DNA of 41,710 nucleotides, taken from positions 1-41,710 of IMG/VR virus record IMGVR_UViG_3300035193_000072, one strand, 5' to 3'. This DNA is from a virus. Below the pieces are notes generated by a model. That model did not search any database. It was not told the DNA's origin and saw only the letters and a list, made by a program, of their open reading frames with translations. Shown here in pieces: positions 17,095-24,498 of the stretch. The position numbers were made by a program, and so were the translations under genes. The number at the start of each line of letters is the position of its first letter. Within the stretch, counting starts at the first letter, position 1.

Positions 17095-17471
17095 TCATCA
17101 GCAAGTTCATCTCTTATTTTAGCAGGAACTTTATTTAAATTTCTTTCCATTATTTTATGCTTTTCAGTTCTATTTCTTGCTGAAGTGGTTTCTTCAAATT
17201 CAACTTCTGTTCCATCAGGATAAACAAAATTTATCCAGCCCACAAGACCTCTTTTAAGAATCTCAAGCTGTTGAGTTCCAGACTTCAATTGTTCTTCTCT
17301 TTTCTTCCCAAATCCTTTCGCTGAATAAATCATGTCACTTACTTCAGCAGCCTCACTGACATCAAGAGGTTTTAAAAGCCATTTAGTTTGATCCTCTTCA
17401 GGATCTTTTTCTTGTTCTTTAATTACATACTCATACGGGGTCCCTGGCTTGATTCCAAATATCTTTGCCAT
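17061..17471 (-). CDS. Tail assembly chaperone (gpG-like)
   Basis: A 136-residue protein. The ATG at 17471 follows GGAGG at eight bases and gives the typical opening MAKIFGIKPGTPYEYVIKEQ, then TKWLLKPLDVSEAAEVSDMI. This matches small chaperones that lie between the tube and tape-measure genes and hold the tape measure during assembly. The same frame is open upstream to an ATG at 17672, which would add a membrane segment (described separately). Its stop lies inside the -1-frame ORF, so a programmed frameshift is expected. In known systems only a minority of ribosomes shift. Confidence 0.75.
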   Translation of the reverse strand: MAKIFGIKPGTPYEYVIKEQEKDPEEDQTKWLLKPLDVSEAAEVSDMIYSAKGFGKKREEQLKSGTQQLEILKRGLVGWINFVYPDGTEVEFEETTSARNRTEKHKIMERNLNKVPAKIRDELADEIRGTSSLDQD

Positions 17472-17672
17472 TTCATTTTCCTCCACAAAAAAGTTAATAA
17501 TATTTATTATCCAACAAAGAGCCATTCTTTCACTGTTAAATCCTAATCTGAAAGAATAATCTCTAAAATCTTTATCTCTACAAAATTTATATGCAATATA
17601 GCTTATAGAAAATAATACACATATCGCAATAAAGGATGGTATCCAAAATATAAACATAAAAAACAAATACAT
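17472..17672 (-). other. In-frame upstream extension with a transmembrane segment
   Basis: Sixty-seven sense codons run in frame into the chaperone gene, beginning ATG at 17672 after an AGGTG at five to six bases. They encode MYLFFMFIFWIPSFIAICVL, continuing hydrophobic to about residue 28, then RDKDFRDYSFRLGF. Codon use (AGA, GAT, TTA, GGA) is like the neighbouring genes, and 68 stop-free codons would be unusual by chance in DNA this AT-rich. It may be a long, membrane-anchored chaperone form or a relic of a fused gene. The short form at 17471 has the better ribosome binding site. Confidence 0.45.
17602..17629 (-). promoter_or_regulatory. Candidate sigma70-like promoter before the tail chaperone
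   Basis: On the minus strand, TTGCGA and TATAAG are separated by 16 bases, downstream of the terminator at 17683-17717. It would restart transcription for the chaperone and tape-measure genes. AT-rich DNA gives many such matches, so this is only a candidate. Confidence 0.25.
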
Positions 17673-17682
17673 CTGAACACCT

Positions 17683-17717
17683 AAAAAAGAAAAGTAGGGA
17701 GGGAATACCCCTCCCTA
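17683..17717 (-). terminator. Strong rho-independent terminator after the major tail protein
   Basis: On the minus strand, TAGGGAGGG, a five-base loop (GTATT) and CCCTCCCTA form a perfect nine-pair, mostly G-C stem. It is followed directly by a T-rich tail (ACTTTTCTTTTTT). It lies 24 bases past the stop of the tube gene and is by far the most stable hairpin noticed in the window. It probably trims transcription between the highly expressed tube gene and the tape measure. Confidence 0.85.
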
Positions 17718-17741
17718 GTGACCTACATAAAATTACACGAA

Positions 17742-19733
17742 TCAAATATAAGCAGTATCTGAAACTATTGTTATTCTAAAATCAGGAACATCATTTGTAT
17801 CATCATATAGTGAAACAAAAGGCATATCTGTTTGAATGATACCTTCATCAGAAATAGTAGGAGTTTCTCCATTATACTCAATATTAGGAAGCCTAAGAGA
17901 CAGACTATACTGAGAAGCACTATCTCCAAGAACACTGTCTGTGACATATTCACTATGAGTAAATGCTATTACAAGATTTGAATTTGTCCCATTTATAAAT
18001 CTTCGATACAAATCAAGATTATCAAATTCAACAGAGAGTGTTCCTTCTACAGAACGTCTTTGTTCTGGAAGTTTTGCCCTCTGCCTACTTCCAAGATGGT
18101 ATTTATCTCCATAAAGATTATTATTTAAAGTTGAAGAAAATCCCATTATAGGCTGATCTACTCCATCTATAGTAAGAGATCCTTCAAATCCTGAAAATGG
18201 ATCAAGAGAAGAATAGGAAGAAGACGCTGCACTTCTTATAGTCTTGAATGACCAGATATCTCCTGCCTGAAGAGCTGATGCGTCAGGGAAAAATATTGTA
18301 AATCCTGAATCAACATTAGCTCCTGTTCTTACTTCTGTAGGATTAGTGGCCGAAGTAGTGGCTGTATTCCCATAAGATCCATCATTCTTTTTAAATTCAA
18401 GAGTTGCAGTTCCAGGAACTCCTCCTGTAGCTACTCTGACATAAAAAGTGTCTGGATCTCCTTCATCTGACCCTATATAATCCCCCCATATAATAGGAAC
18501 TGCCGGAGAATCTGCAAGAGTAAAAGGAAATTCACTAAATGTCGAACCAGTTATGTCTACAGCAGAAGCTGTTTTTAGATATATTGTTAAATCTTGCTGG
18601 CCAGCATAATCCATCATTTCGCAGTCAAGGAAACTCTGATCATCAAGATAATCTACTAATCCTCCAAGTTTATCCACATTATAAACAATGCCTGTTTCTG
18701 GATCTACAAGAGGACTTGTAAGATTTAAAACTATATCTTCTGAAGTCCCATCAATTGCTACTGTCAAATTCTTATTTGTAGCATCTATAGTAAGAGTTGC
18801 AGTTGATTGCTCTCCAGTATACCTTAATTTAAAAGCATCTCTCTCGTTTCCTGTATTTCCTGAATTAGCAGAAGGATCTCCAGCAGTAGAACCTCCACTT
18901 CCCATTAGATTAAATGTCCCAGTAAGAATTTCTCCAGGAGAAGCATTTATCTCCATAGTATTTATCTTCATTCCTTTATACAGAAATGAAGCGACATCTC
19001 TTCCAATTTCAACAGAAAGTCCAGGAGGCAAAGAAGAAGCTGCATCTATAACATGTTGATAGACTCCCCAACTAGTTCCTACTGTCCACATCCTCTTACC
19101 ATAAGACCCAGTTTTCATGAGATCTACATTAGCAGTTTCTTCCAATATATTACTATTAGCTGTACCTAGATTATAGTCACTAGCATGCATTGTAGTCTGA
19201 TACGTTCCCTGCGTCAATTGGTAAGCACTCCAGGCTGCAAGGTATGGGTTTGCATTAATGGCATCCATGACTTCTTGGAGAGTATCATATGACCCATTTG
19301 TTAAATCAAGACTTAAATCATCTCCTGATTCAACAGTAAAAGCAACTTCTAAAGCTGTAGCTTCTCCTGCTGTATGTGTTATTGTTAAGACTGCTCCTGT
19401 TTCAGCAGGATTCGTACATTCTATAACAAAAGCAGTATCGAGCCTTGTAGTCTGGACAGAGCCAAGAGCATGCTTGAACCAAGTTTCGAACCCGCTCGGT
19501 CCTAATTCTGCCCCTACGTCTCCTCCACAAGCCTCAACCCCTCCAATTCTCTTATGAACAGCTCTGTCAGGCCGTAAGGAATTGGACACCAGAGATCCTA
19601 TTTCTGATATTACAGCTTCATTCAAGATCTCTACAAAATTTGTAGGAGTACTCAAAGACTTCCCCCAGATTCCTTCTTCAGCAAATCCAAGCTGGCCTCT
19701 GGCTCCAACAGCCGGTCCTAAATTTAAGCTCAT
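17742..19733 (-). CDS. Major tail (tube) protein, Phage_tube_2-like
   Basis: A 663-residue protein with AAGGAGGATCAAGAG before the ATG. Its N-terminus (GPAVGARGQLGFAEEGIWGK, then LRPDRAVHKRIGGVEACGGD, then ELGPSGFETWFKHALGS) is the hallmark of the Phage_tube_2 group. Further tube-core segments lie at about 200-290 (MKINTMEINASPGEILTGTF) and at the end (QRRSVEGTLSVEFDNLDLYR). Two long insertions, about 100-190 and 300-515, look like surface beta domains (ATLEFKKNDGSYGNTATTSA). It is larger than many tube proteins, and the inserts probably decorate the tube. GC is higher than in the neighbouring genes, as is its expression signal (strong site, strong terminator). Confidence 0.85.
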   Translation of the reverse strand: MSLNLGPAVGARGQLGFAEEGIWGKSLSTPTNFVEILNEAVISEIGSLVSNSLRPDRAVHKRIGGVEACGGDVGAELGPSGFETWFKHALGSVQTTRLDTAFVIECTNPAETGAVLTITHTAGEATALEVAFTVESGDDLSLDLTNGSYDTLQEVMDAINANPYLAAWSAYQLTQGTYQTTMHASDYNLGTANSNILEETANVDLMKTGSYGKRMWTVGTSWGVYQHVIDAASSLPPGLSVEIGRDVASFLYKGMKINTMEINASPGEILTGTFNLMGSGGSTAGDPSANSGNTGNERDAFKLRYTGEQSTATLTIDATNKNLTVAIDGTSEDIVLNLTSPLVDPETGIVYNVDKLGGLVDYLDDQSFLDCEMMDYAGQQDLTIYLKTASAVDITGSTFSEFPFTLADSPAVPIIWGDYIGSDEGDPDTFYVRVATGGVPGTATLEFKKNDGSYGNTATTSATNPTEVRTGANVDSGFTIFFPDASALQAGDIWSFKTIRSAASSSYSSLDPFSGFEGSLTIDGVDQPIMGFSSTLNNNLYGDKYHLGSRQRAKLPEQRRSVEGTLSVEFDNLDLYRRFINGTNSNLVIAFTHSEYVTDSVLGDSASQYSLSLRLPNIEYNGETPTISDEGIIQTDMPFVSLYDDTNDVPDFRITIVSDTAYI

Positions 19734-19754
19734 CTCTTGATCCTCCTTATTAAA

Positions 19755-20237
19755 TTATATTGAAGGAGCGACAGTATAAAGTTTTTTTGCATACAAAGAT
19801 ATCACTCCTCCTGCTAATACTTTATTATTAAATTGAGACGCCACATATCTAGCCCCTAAAACTTCAGTGCCAAGCTTAGGAGTAAAACCATTTAGAGTGG
19901 GATATTTCTTCATCATTTTACTTATCTCCCACAAAATATAAGTAACTTCATTCCTTTTTGTTTCTTCAGTTAAATCACAATGATAATACCAAATTTCCAT
20001 TCCTATATTAATTGTGTATCTTACAGATCTTAAAGCATTTGATTCTCTTAATATATCTTTAGAATCAACAACCAATAAAGCAATAGATGGAGTGACAGGA
20101 TTTGACACCGTTTCCTCATATATCTCTTTAATTTTTCTTCCTGTCTCTTCAAAAAAATTATCCTTAATTACTTGCTTAACATTAAGGATGGCATTTCTAA
20201 AAAGGTTACCCTCTCCTCTGTCATTAATTACTGCCAT
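19755..20237 (-). CDS. Tail terminator or gp37-like joining protein
   Basis: A 160-residue protein preceded by AGGTGG. It lies directly before the tube gene, where Mu gp37-type or tail-terminator proteins are usually found. The sequence has an N-terminal helix (LFRNAILNVKQVIKDNFFEE), a central strand pair with a VTPSIALLVVDSKDILRES segment, and a C-terminal domain with GFTPKLGTEVLGARYVASQF. Length and secondary-structure rhythm fit a tail-terminator that closes the tube and joins it to the head. The assignment is by position and pattern, not by a diagnostic motif. Confidence 0.65.
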   Translation of the reverse strand: MAVINDRGEGNLFRNAILNVKQVIKDNFFEETGRKIKEIYEETVSNPVTPSIALLVVDSKDILRESNALRSVRYTINIGMEIWYYHCDLTEETKRNEVTYILWEISKMMKKYPTLNGFTPKLGTEVLGARYVASQFNNKVLAGGVISLYAKKLYTVAPSI

Positions 20238-20768
20238 TTACCACCTATTTTCTATAAGTGAAGAAACTTCAAATTCAAGAAGATCTAGAGCATGCATTTT
20301 TTCATTCATGGTGAATCCTATTCCTCCCTCAATATTTTTTTTAGAAATTAAATATGCATTAAATATTTCTGGATAACTATTAACATAAACATCTGAATTT
20401 ATACTAAAATATAGTGTTCCTCCAAATTTATCATGCATAACTTGCCTAGTGACAGTAGGTTCTTCAAAATTTTCCAACTGTCCAATTAGAGTTCCTGTTC
20501 TCATTCCTACATTAGATCTAGGATTAACTCCTGAAAATCTACCATGAATACTTTCAACTTGAAATCCTTTACTAGCAGCCCATCTCCTCCATTTTCTTGT
20601 TTTCACTTTAACTCTTTTTCTTTTAATTATTTTAATCCGTTGACGCAAAACATTTGATAAATACTCCATTGGAGAATGCCATATCACTTCAGATAGTCCA
20701 AATAAAGTATCTTCAGTCAAAATATCTAAAATACCTCTGAAGTCTGTTTTCATTTCAATGTCAAACAT
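20238..20768 (-). CDS. Mu gpG-like or HK97 gp10-like tail completion protein
   Basis: A 176-residue basic protein with a very Lys/Arg-rich middle (QRIKIIKRKRVKVKTRKWRR, then WAASKGFQVE) and a GMRTGTLIGQLENF segment. Small proteins of this type (head-tail joining, virion morphogenesis) carry a basic loop, a helix and a conserved R-x-GxL motif, and lie between the connector and tube genes, as here. It overlaps the next ORF tightly (TGG TAA then ATG) and is probably translated with it. The specific family cannot be fixed from the sequence alone. Confidence 0.65.
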   Translation of the reverse strand: MFDIEMKTDFRGILDILTEDTLFGLSEVIWHSPMEYLSNVLRQRIKIIKRKRVKVKTRKWRRWAASKGFQVESIHGRFSGVNPRSNVGMRTGTLIGQLENFEEPTVTRQVMHDKFGGTLYFSINSDVYVNSYPEIFNAYLISKKNIEGGIGFTMNEKMHALDLLEFEVSSLIENRW

Positions 20769-20770
20769 GG

Positions 20771-21538
20771 CTATCTCTTAAATTCTTTATTACTATTATT
20801 GTCAATAGGATCAATATTTATTTCTCCATCCCCTACTCCAGGAACTCCTATTTTAGTTATCAACCCATTTCTAGAATTCCATCTAGGAGCTACTCCTTTA
20901 CCCTTAAGATAAATCGATACAGCATTATCTGCCATAGTCTTCCATCTTTCCACCGGAGATTCCTCGTCAGAATTTGCTCCTGAAAAAATAGAATTCCATA
21001 TCTCATAAGAAGCATATCTCTGGCAAGCATAAATTATTCCTTCAGGAATATCTTTGCTCTGGTCAGAAATAAATGGCAAATCATCTAAACTACCAAATGC
21101 ATTTTCTAATTGAGCATTAATATATCTTCTAGCATCAGTTATAAATTCTTCTGCATCATCATCACTAATATCTGAATCAGAAGAAATATTTATTTCATCT
21201 CCGGATTCTGCACTTCCTGACCAATTGCCAATAGGAACAGAAAAGGTTCCAGAAATATTTAATAAAGAAATTGTCGATCCATTTGTTAAATAGCCAAATA
21301 TATCACTAGAAACTTCGAAAGAGGTAGAATCAGTAAAAGTAAAAGTAAAATCTTCATGCCCACTATATGAAGAACTAAAAGTTACTCCTGATAACTGTAT
21401 AGAGCCAACATTATTTTCGTTAGCTTTCAATGCCTTGTAAGAAGAAGAAAATTTAACTTTAGATGTTATAGGAGTTTGTGATCTTAAAATTCTTTTTACT
21501 GAATCTAAATCACAATATTCTCTAAAAATTGTAGACAT
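20771..21538 (-). CDS. DUF1320 (Mu gp36)-type head-tail connector with a large insertion
   Basis: A 255-residue protein. The ends fit DUF1320: YCDLDSVKRIL at the N-terminus, then DDAEEFITDARRYINAQLEN, PEGIIYACQRYASYEIWNS and ERWKTMADNAVSIYLKGKG. Such proteins form the connector ring under the portal. Between about residues 25 and 125 a Ser/Thr-rich beta insertion (SGVTFSSSYSGHEDFTFTFT, then TSFEVSSDIFGYLTNGSTIS) splits the usual family plan and roughly doubles its length. The inserted segment resembles beta modules in other structural proteins of this phage. No strong ribosome binding site precedes the ATG. Confidence 0.7.
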   Translation of the reverse strand: MSTIFREYCDLDSVKRILRSQTPITSKVKFSSSYKALKANENNVGSIQLSGVTFSSSYSGHEDFTFTFTDSTSFEVSSDIFGYLTNGSTISLLNISGTFSVPIGNWSGSAESGDEINISSDSDISDDDAEEFITDARRYINAQLENAFGSLDDLPFISDQSKDIPEGIIYACQRYASYEIWNSIFSGANSDEESPVERWKTMADNAVSIYLKGKGVAPRWNSRNGLITKIGVPGVGDGEINIDPIDNNSNKEFKR

Positions 21539-21558
21539 TTATTTATCTCATTATGAAA

Positions 21559-21915
21559 TTATTCAGATGATTTTTTCTTCTTAATAACTTTCTTTTTCTT
21601 TTTTTTCTTACCATTTCCTACTTTATCATCAGAAGATTTTTTATTCACTTTAGTCTTTTTATTCTTTTTCTTTTTATTGTCATTTTCTAATTCATCATCA
21701 GAAATGTCTTCTTCTTCCTTATCAAAAAGCCTTCTAACATTTCCTGTGTTCATTTCCACTTCAACAATTTCTTCAGGCAATTCAATTTGATCACCTATTT
21801 TTGGAGTTAATATATGTTTTTTATGAGGATCATTTGTTGGAAATGAATAAACTAAACTTTCCTCAATGACCACTACCTTGACCGGATTCTCTATTTCAAG
21901 CATTTTTGCTTCCAT
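21559..21915 (-). CDS. Small head-region protein with a lysine-rich tail
   Basis: A 118-residue protein with GAGAGGATAAT before the ATG. The first half is a compact beta-type domain (VKVVVIEESLVYSFPTNDPH, then PKIGDQIELPEEIVEVEMNT). From residue 66 on it is acidic, then almost solid lysine (SDDKVGNGKKKKKKKVIKKK). It lies between the capsid and connector genes, where small joining or decoration proteins are found. The basic tail could bind packaged DNA or neutralise an acidic surface. That is speculation. Confidence 0.7.
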   Translation of the reverse strand: MEAKMLEIENPVKVVVIEESLVYSFPTNDPHKKHILTPKIGDQIELPEEIVEVEMNTGNVRRLFDKEEEDISDDELENDNKKKKNKKTKVNKKSSDDKVGNGKKKKKKKVIKKKKSSE

Positions 21916-21945
21916 ATTATCCTCTCTTTTTTGAGATATATGAAA

Positions 21946-22131
21946 TTATGATGTTGTTACAGTCATAAATGTTGACCCATCATTACCGACCTTAAGATTA
22001 TAATCAGTATCCATATACATACGACCGTTTTTAAATGTAGGGGCGGAAGACTGGCCTCGAAAATCAATATACTTAACAGACACTTGGTCCATCTTTGTCT
22101 TCCCCCATAAATACCTTGCCTCTTTTCCCAT
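21946..22131 (-). CDS. Small head-region protein
   Basis: A 61-residue protein with AAGGAGAAAATT before its ATG, which is the reason for preferring this frame to the one at 21963-22178. It contains GQSSAPTFKNGRMYMDTDYN and a C-terminal FMTVTTS, so it looks like a short beta-strand protein. It follows the major capsid gene by 72 bases. It might be a capsid-associated or joining peptide. The function is unknown. Confidence 0.6.
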   Translation of the reverse strand: MGKEARYLWGKTKMDQVSVKYIDFRGQSSAPTFKNGRMYMDTDYNLKVGNDGSTFMTVTTS

Positions 22132-22177
22132 AATTTTCTCCTTCTAGACAATAGATTTAATTGAAATTCTATATCCA

Positions 22178-22193
22178 AACCGAATAATCGGCT
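22178..22193 (-). terminator. Small hairpin just after the major capsid gene
   Basis: On the minus strand, AGCCGA, loop TTAT and TCGGTT form a six-pair stem with one G-T pair, 10 bases past the capsid stop. It lacks a clear T-run, so it could be a weak attenuator or a 3' stabiliser of the capsid mRNA, not a full terminator. Confidence 0.35.
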
Positions 22194-22203
22194 CTACCTA
22201 GAA

Positions 22204-23148
22204 TTAATCATCAGCAGATGTGCCAGTGCTTACCCTATTATACATATATCCAGCAGACAAGTTTGTTATTTTAGGAGCATATACTTTATTAACTTTAATA
22301 AATTCACCTTCTCGATCATCATCTCTCCATCTAACAACCTTAAATCCCTTACTTACAAATGTTCTTCCAAGAGTTAAAGGATTCCCTGCTTCAACATACC
22401 CAATAGCAACATGATATTTCATGATATATTCATAAACAGCAGTTTGTCCTTCATCTGCAGAATTCCACAGCCCATCTGTAAGAATGACTTTCATCTTCCT
22501 AAGAGTAGACGGAAGAGCATCTCCTCCAACCTGATCAACTGGACGATATTTAAGTAATTCTCTTATTATTGGGTCCTGAGCAATGCCTTCAGACACTTCC
22601 GTAGTAAAAGCTATCTGATTCGGCCTTTTGCCCATTGCTTTTGATATTGCTACTATTGCAGAAGAAAGATTTGCAAGAATATCAGGGTCTGTCCCAGACA
22701 ACCATGCTGTCGTAGCTGTAAGGTTAGAATAATATGTTGCGCTACTTCCAAGCCCTGAAGATCCAAGTATCAAAGCCCACTGGTCAATTTCCTGAGACAG
22801 CATGACTTTTTCTGTAAGAAAATTAGTAACATCAACTTTAGGTCTTACAGGAGCATCAGCATTCTGAACAGCTCTATCTGTTACGATGTCTTTAATAGCT
22901 CTTTCATAAGTAGAGTATGTTCCTTCATCGTAAACAAGAGTTGCTTCTTCAGTGATAGCTCCGTCTGCCTTTTTAGGAGCACCCTTAAAGAATCCATCTT
23001 TCCTGAAAATTCTATATTTATCAGATTCTTTAGTTACTCCGTACTCAGGAAGCCATTGATTTCCGGTAAATTCATTGTTGCTGTATCTCACTGCTAACCC
23101 TGTGAGAAACTTATCAACTTTTATATTTCCTTTCTGTACGTTATACAT
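22204..23148 (-). CDS. Major capsid protein
   Basis: A 314-residue protein with a perfect AGGAGGTGA-type site before its ATG. It begins MYNVQKGNIKVDKFLTGLAV, followed by NQWLPEYGVTKESDKYRIFR, then YRPVDQVGGDALPSTLRKM and later GFKVVRWRDDDREGEFIKV. This is the plan of HK97-fold capsids of the Mu-like and GTA-like type, with an N-terminal arm, an E-loop region and a C-terminal A domain. The size fits, the ribosome site is the strongest here, and the genes on either side are the decoration protein and a small head protein. No separate scaffold domain is fused. That role is probably carried by the nested protein in the protease gene. Confidence 0.85.
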   Translation of the reverse strand: MYNVQKGNIKVDKFLTGLAVRYSNNEFTGNQWLPEYGVTKESDKYRIFRKDGFFKGAPKKADGAITEEATLVYDEGTYSTYERAIKDIVTDRAVQNADAPVRPKVDVTNFLTEKVMLSQEIDQWALILGSSGLGSSATYYSNLTATTAWLSGTDPDILANLSSAIVAISKAMGKRPNQIAFTTEVSEGIAQDPIIRELLKYRPVDQVGGDALPSTLRKMKVILTDGLWNSADEGQTAVYEYIMKYHVAIGYVEAGNPLTLGRTFVSKGFKVVRWRDDDREGEFIKVNKVYAPKITNLSAGYMYNRVSTGTSADD

Positions 23149-23218
23149 TAGCAGATCACCTCCTATTTCAAAATTTATAATTAATAAATACTAAAAATTT
23201 TATCCAGAAAAAATTAAA

Positions 23219-23695
23219 TTATCCTATAAAGGAAAATCCAATCTTCATAAGCACTGGAATTATATCTCCGTCATCACCATCATTAAGAGCAATCCCTATA
23301 GCTCCCTGTATTGTTCCTCCTCCTGTAGGAGTATAAGGTTTAATTAATCCAGCTTCTCCATCATCAGGACCAATTCTGTTACCTCTTGTTATTGACTCAG
23401 CACATTCGCTTTTAACAATAGGCCCACAAGAAATAGGAACCATTTCTCCATCTTTAGCATCAGAAAGAGCAACCCCTATAGGCTCTACTGTCATATCTCC
23501 AGCAGCATAAACTTTAACTTCTCTGAAATTAGTTCCAAGAGCAACTACATCTCCAGTTAATATAGAAAGAGCTCCTTCATTCTCACCTTTGTCGGCTCCT
23601 CCTCTATCATCATCTCCCTCTGCAAGGAAATTTTGAACAAAGTCATTAGGACTCCATCCATAAGTAAATCCTGTTTGTTCATTAGGTAATGCCAT
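23219..23695 (-). CDS. Capsid decoration (cement) protein
   Basis: A 158-residue protein. The ATG at 23695 is preceded by AAGGAGGTGTTAAAG; a GTG nine bases upstream has poorer spacing. The chain begins MALPNEQTGFTYGWSPNDFV, then repeats a beta pattern (EPIGVALSDAKDGEMVPIS, later GAIGIALNDGDDGDIIPVLM), as in DUF2190-type decoration proteins that form trimers on the capsid. It lies between the protease/scaffold gene and the major capsid gene, the usual place for this function. It is acidic and Gly-rich, with no signal peptide. Confidence 0.75.
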   Translation of the reverse strand: MALPNEQTGFTYGWSPNDFVQNFLAEGDDDRGGADKGENEGALSILTGDVVALGTNFREVKVYAAGDMTVEPIGVALSDAKDGEMVPISCGPIVKSECAESITRGNRIGPDDGEAGLIKPYTPTGGGTIQGAIGIALNDGDDGDIIPVLMKIGFSFIG

Positions 23696-23772
23696 CTTTA
23701 ACACCTCCTTAAAATTAAAATTACACTTCCAAAATCTAATAGAATAAAAAAATTATTGTAAATCAAATTTTT

Positions 23773-24498
23773 TTAAACAAGTTTTCCTTCTTTATCAAGA
23801 GCAATTAATGCATCTTCATATGATAACTTATGCTCATCAGCATACTTCTGAACATCATCTTCAGAAAGCTCTTTTCCAGTAGCTCCATTTAGAGTTGTTA
23901 CAGATTCACTTTCTTCCTTATCTGAAAACCTGTTTTCTTCAGGAATAGCCTGAACTATTTCCTTAAAAATAGTTGATAGATCTTTTGTTATATCTTTCTT
24001 ATTCTCTCCTTCTCCTTCAGAAAGATTAATCGTAACAGATCGACCCTGATCAGAAAGAAGAACTGGTTCCATGACAGCAATCATCGAAGGGAAAGCTCCA
24101 GCATCTTTAAGATCTCTGATCGTACTTTTAACACTTTCATTATAGACCCTAATATTTGTTTCTTTCCGTTCATTGAGCAGTTTTGTCACAGAGTCGCTAA
24201 GATCTTTGATCTTTGAAGCATTATCATCATTAGCTGCTTTCTGATCTGATAATTTTTTCTCAAGTTCTTTAGTCTTTTCTTTTTCTGCTTCAAGAGCTGT
24301 TTTTGTTTCAGATAATTCTTTTTCTTTATCTTCTGTAGTTTTTTCCATAGAAGTTATCTGATCATTTAAGCCTTTAACTTTATCAGATAGTTCTTTAACC
24401 TTAGCTTTTGATTCATCATCATCTTTGCCCTTAAGATCTTCTATTTGGTCACTAAGATTTTTCTGTTCAACCTTTAATTCCTCAATTGTTTTCGCCAT
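23773..24498 (-). CDS. Nested in-frame scaffold protein (internal start)
   Basis: Inside the protease gene, GAGGAGGTGA (24507-24516) lies eight bases before an in-frame ATG at 24496-24498. It gives a 241-residue product, MAKTIEELKVEQKNLSDQIE onward, made almost entirely of coiled coil with an acidic C-terminus, as expected of a scaffold. The same trick, a scaffold read from a start inside the protease gene, is known from lambda (C and Nu3) and Mu. The site is among the best in the window and there is no other scaffold gene in sight. Confidence 0.7.
   Translation of the reverse strand: MAKTIEELKVEQKNLSDQIEDLKGKDDDESKAKVKELSDKVKGLNDQITSMEKTTEDKEKELSETKTALEAEKEKTKELEKKLSDQKAANDDNASKIKDLSDSVTKLLNERKETNIRVYNESVKSTIRDLKDAGAFPSMIAVMEPVLLSDQGRSVTINLSEGEGENKKDITKDLSTIFKEIVQAIPEENRFSDKEESESVTTLNGATGKELSEDDVQKYADEHKLSYEDALIALDKEGKLV

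Noticed and set aside
18539-19557. Plus-strand frames opposite the tube gene
   Set aside because: They lie antisense to a strongly supported gene, have no ribosome binding sites and encode no recognisable domain.
21963-22178. Alternative 71-codon frame after the capsid gene
   Set aside because: It overlaps the frame at 21946-22131, which has AAGGAG at the right distance. The alternative has no site and an unlikely composition.
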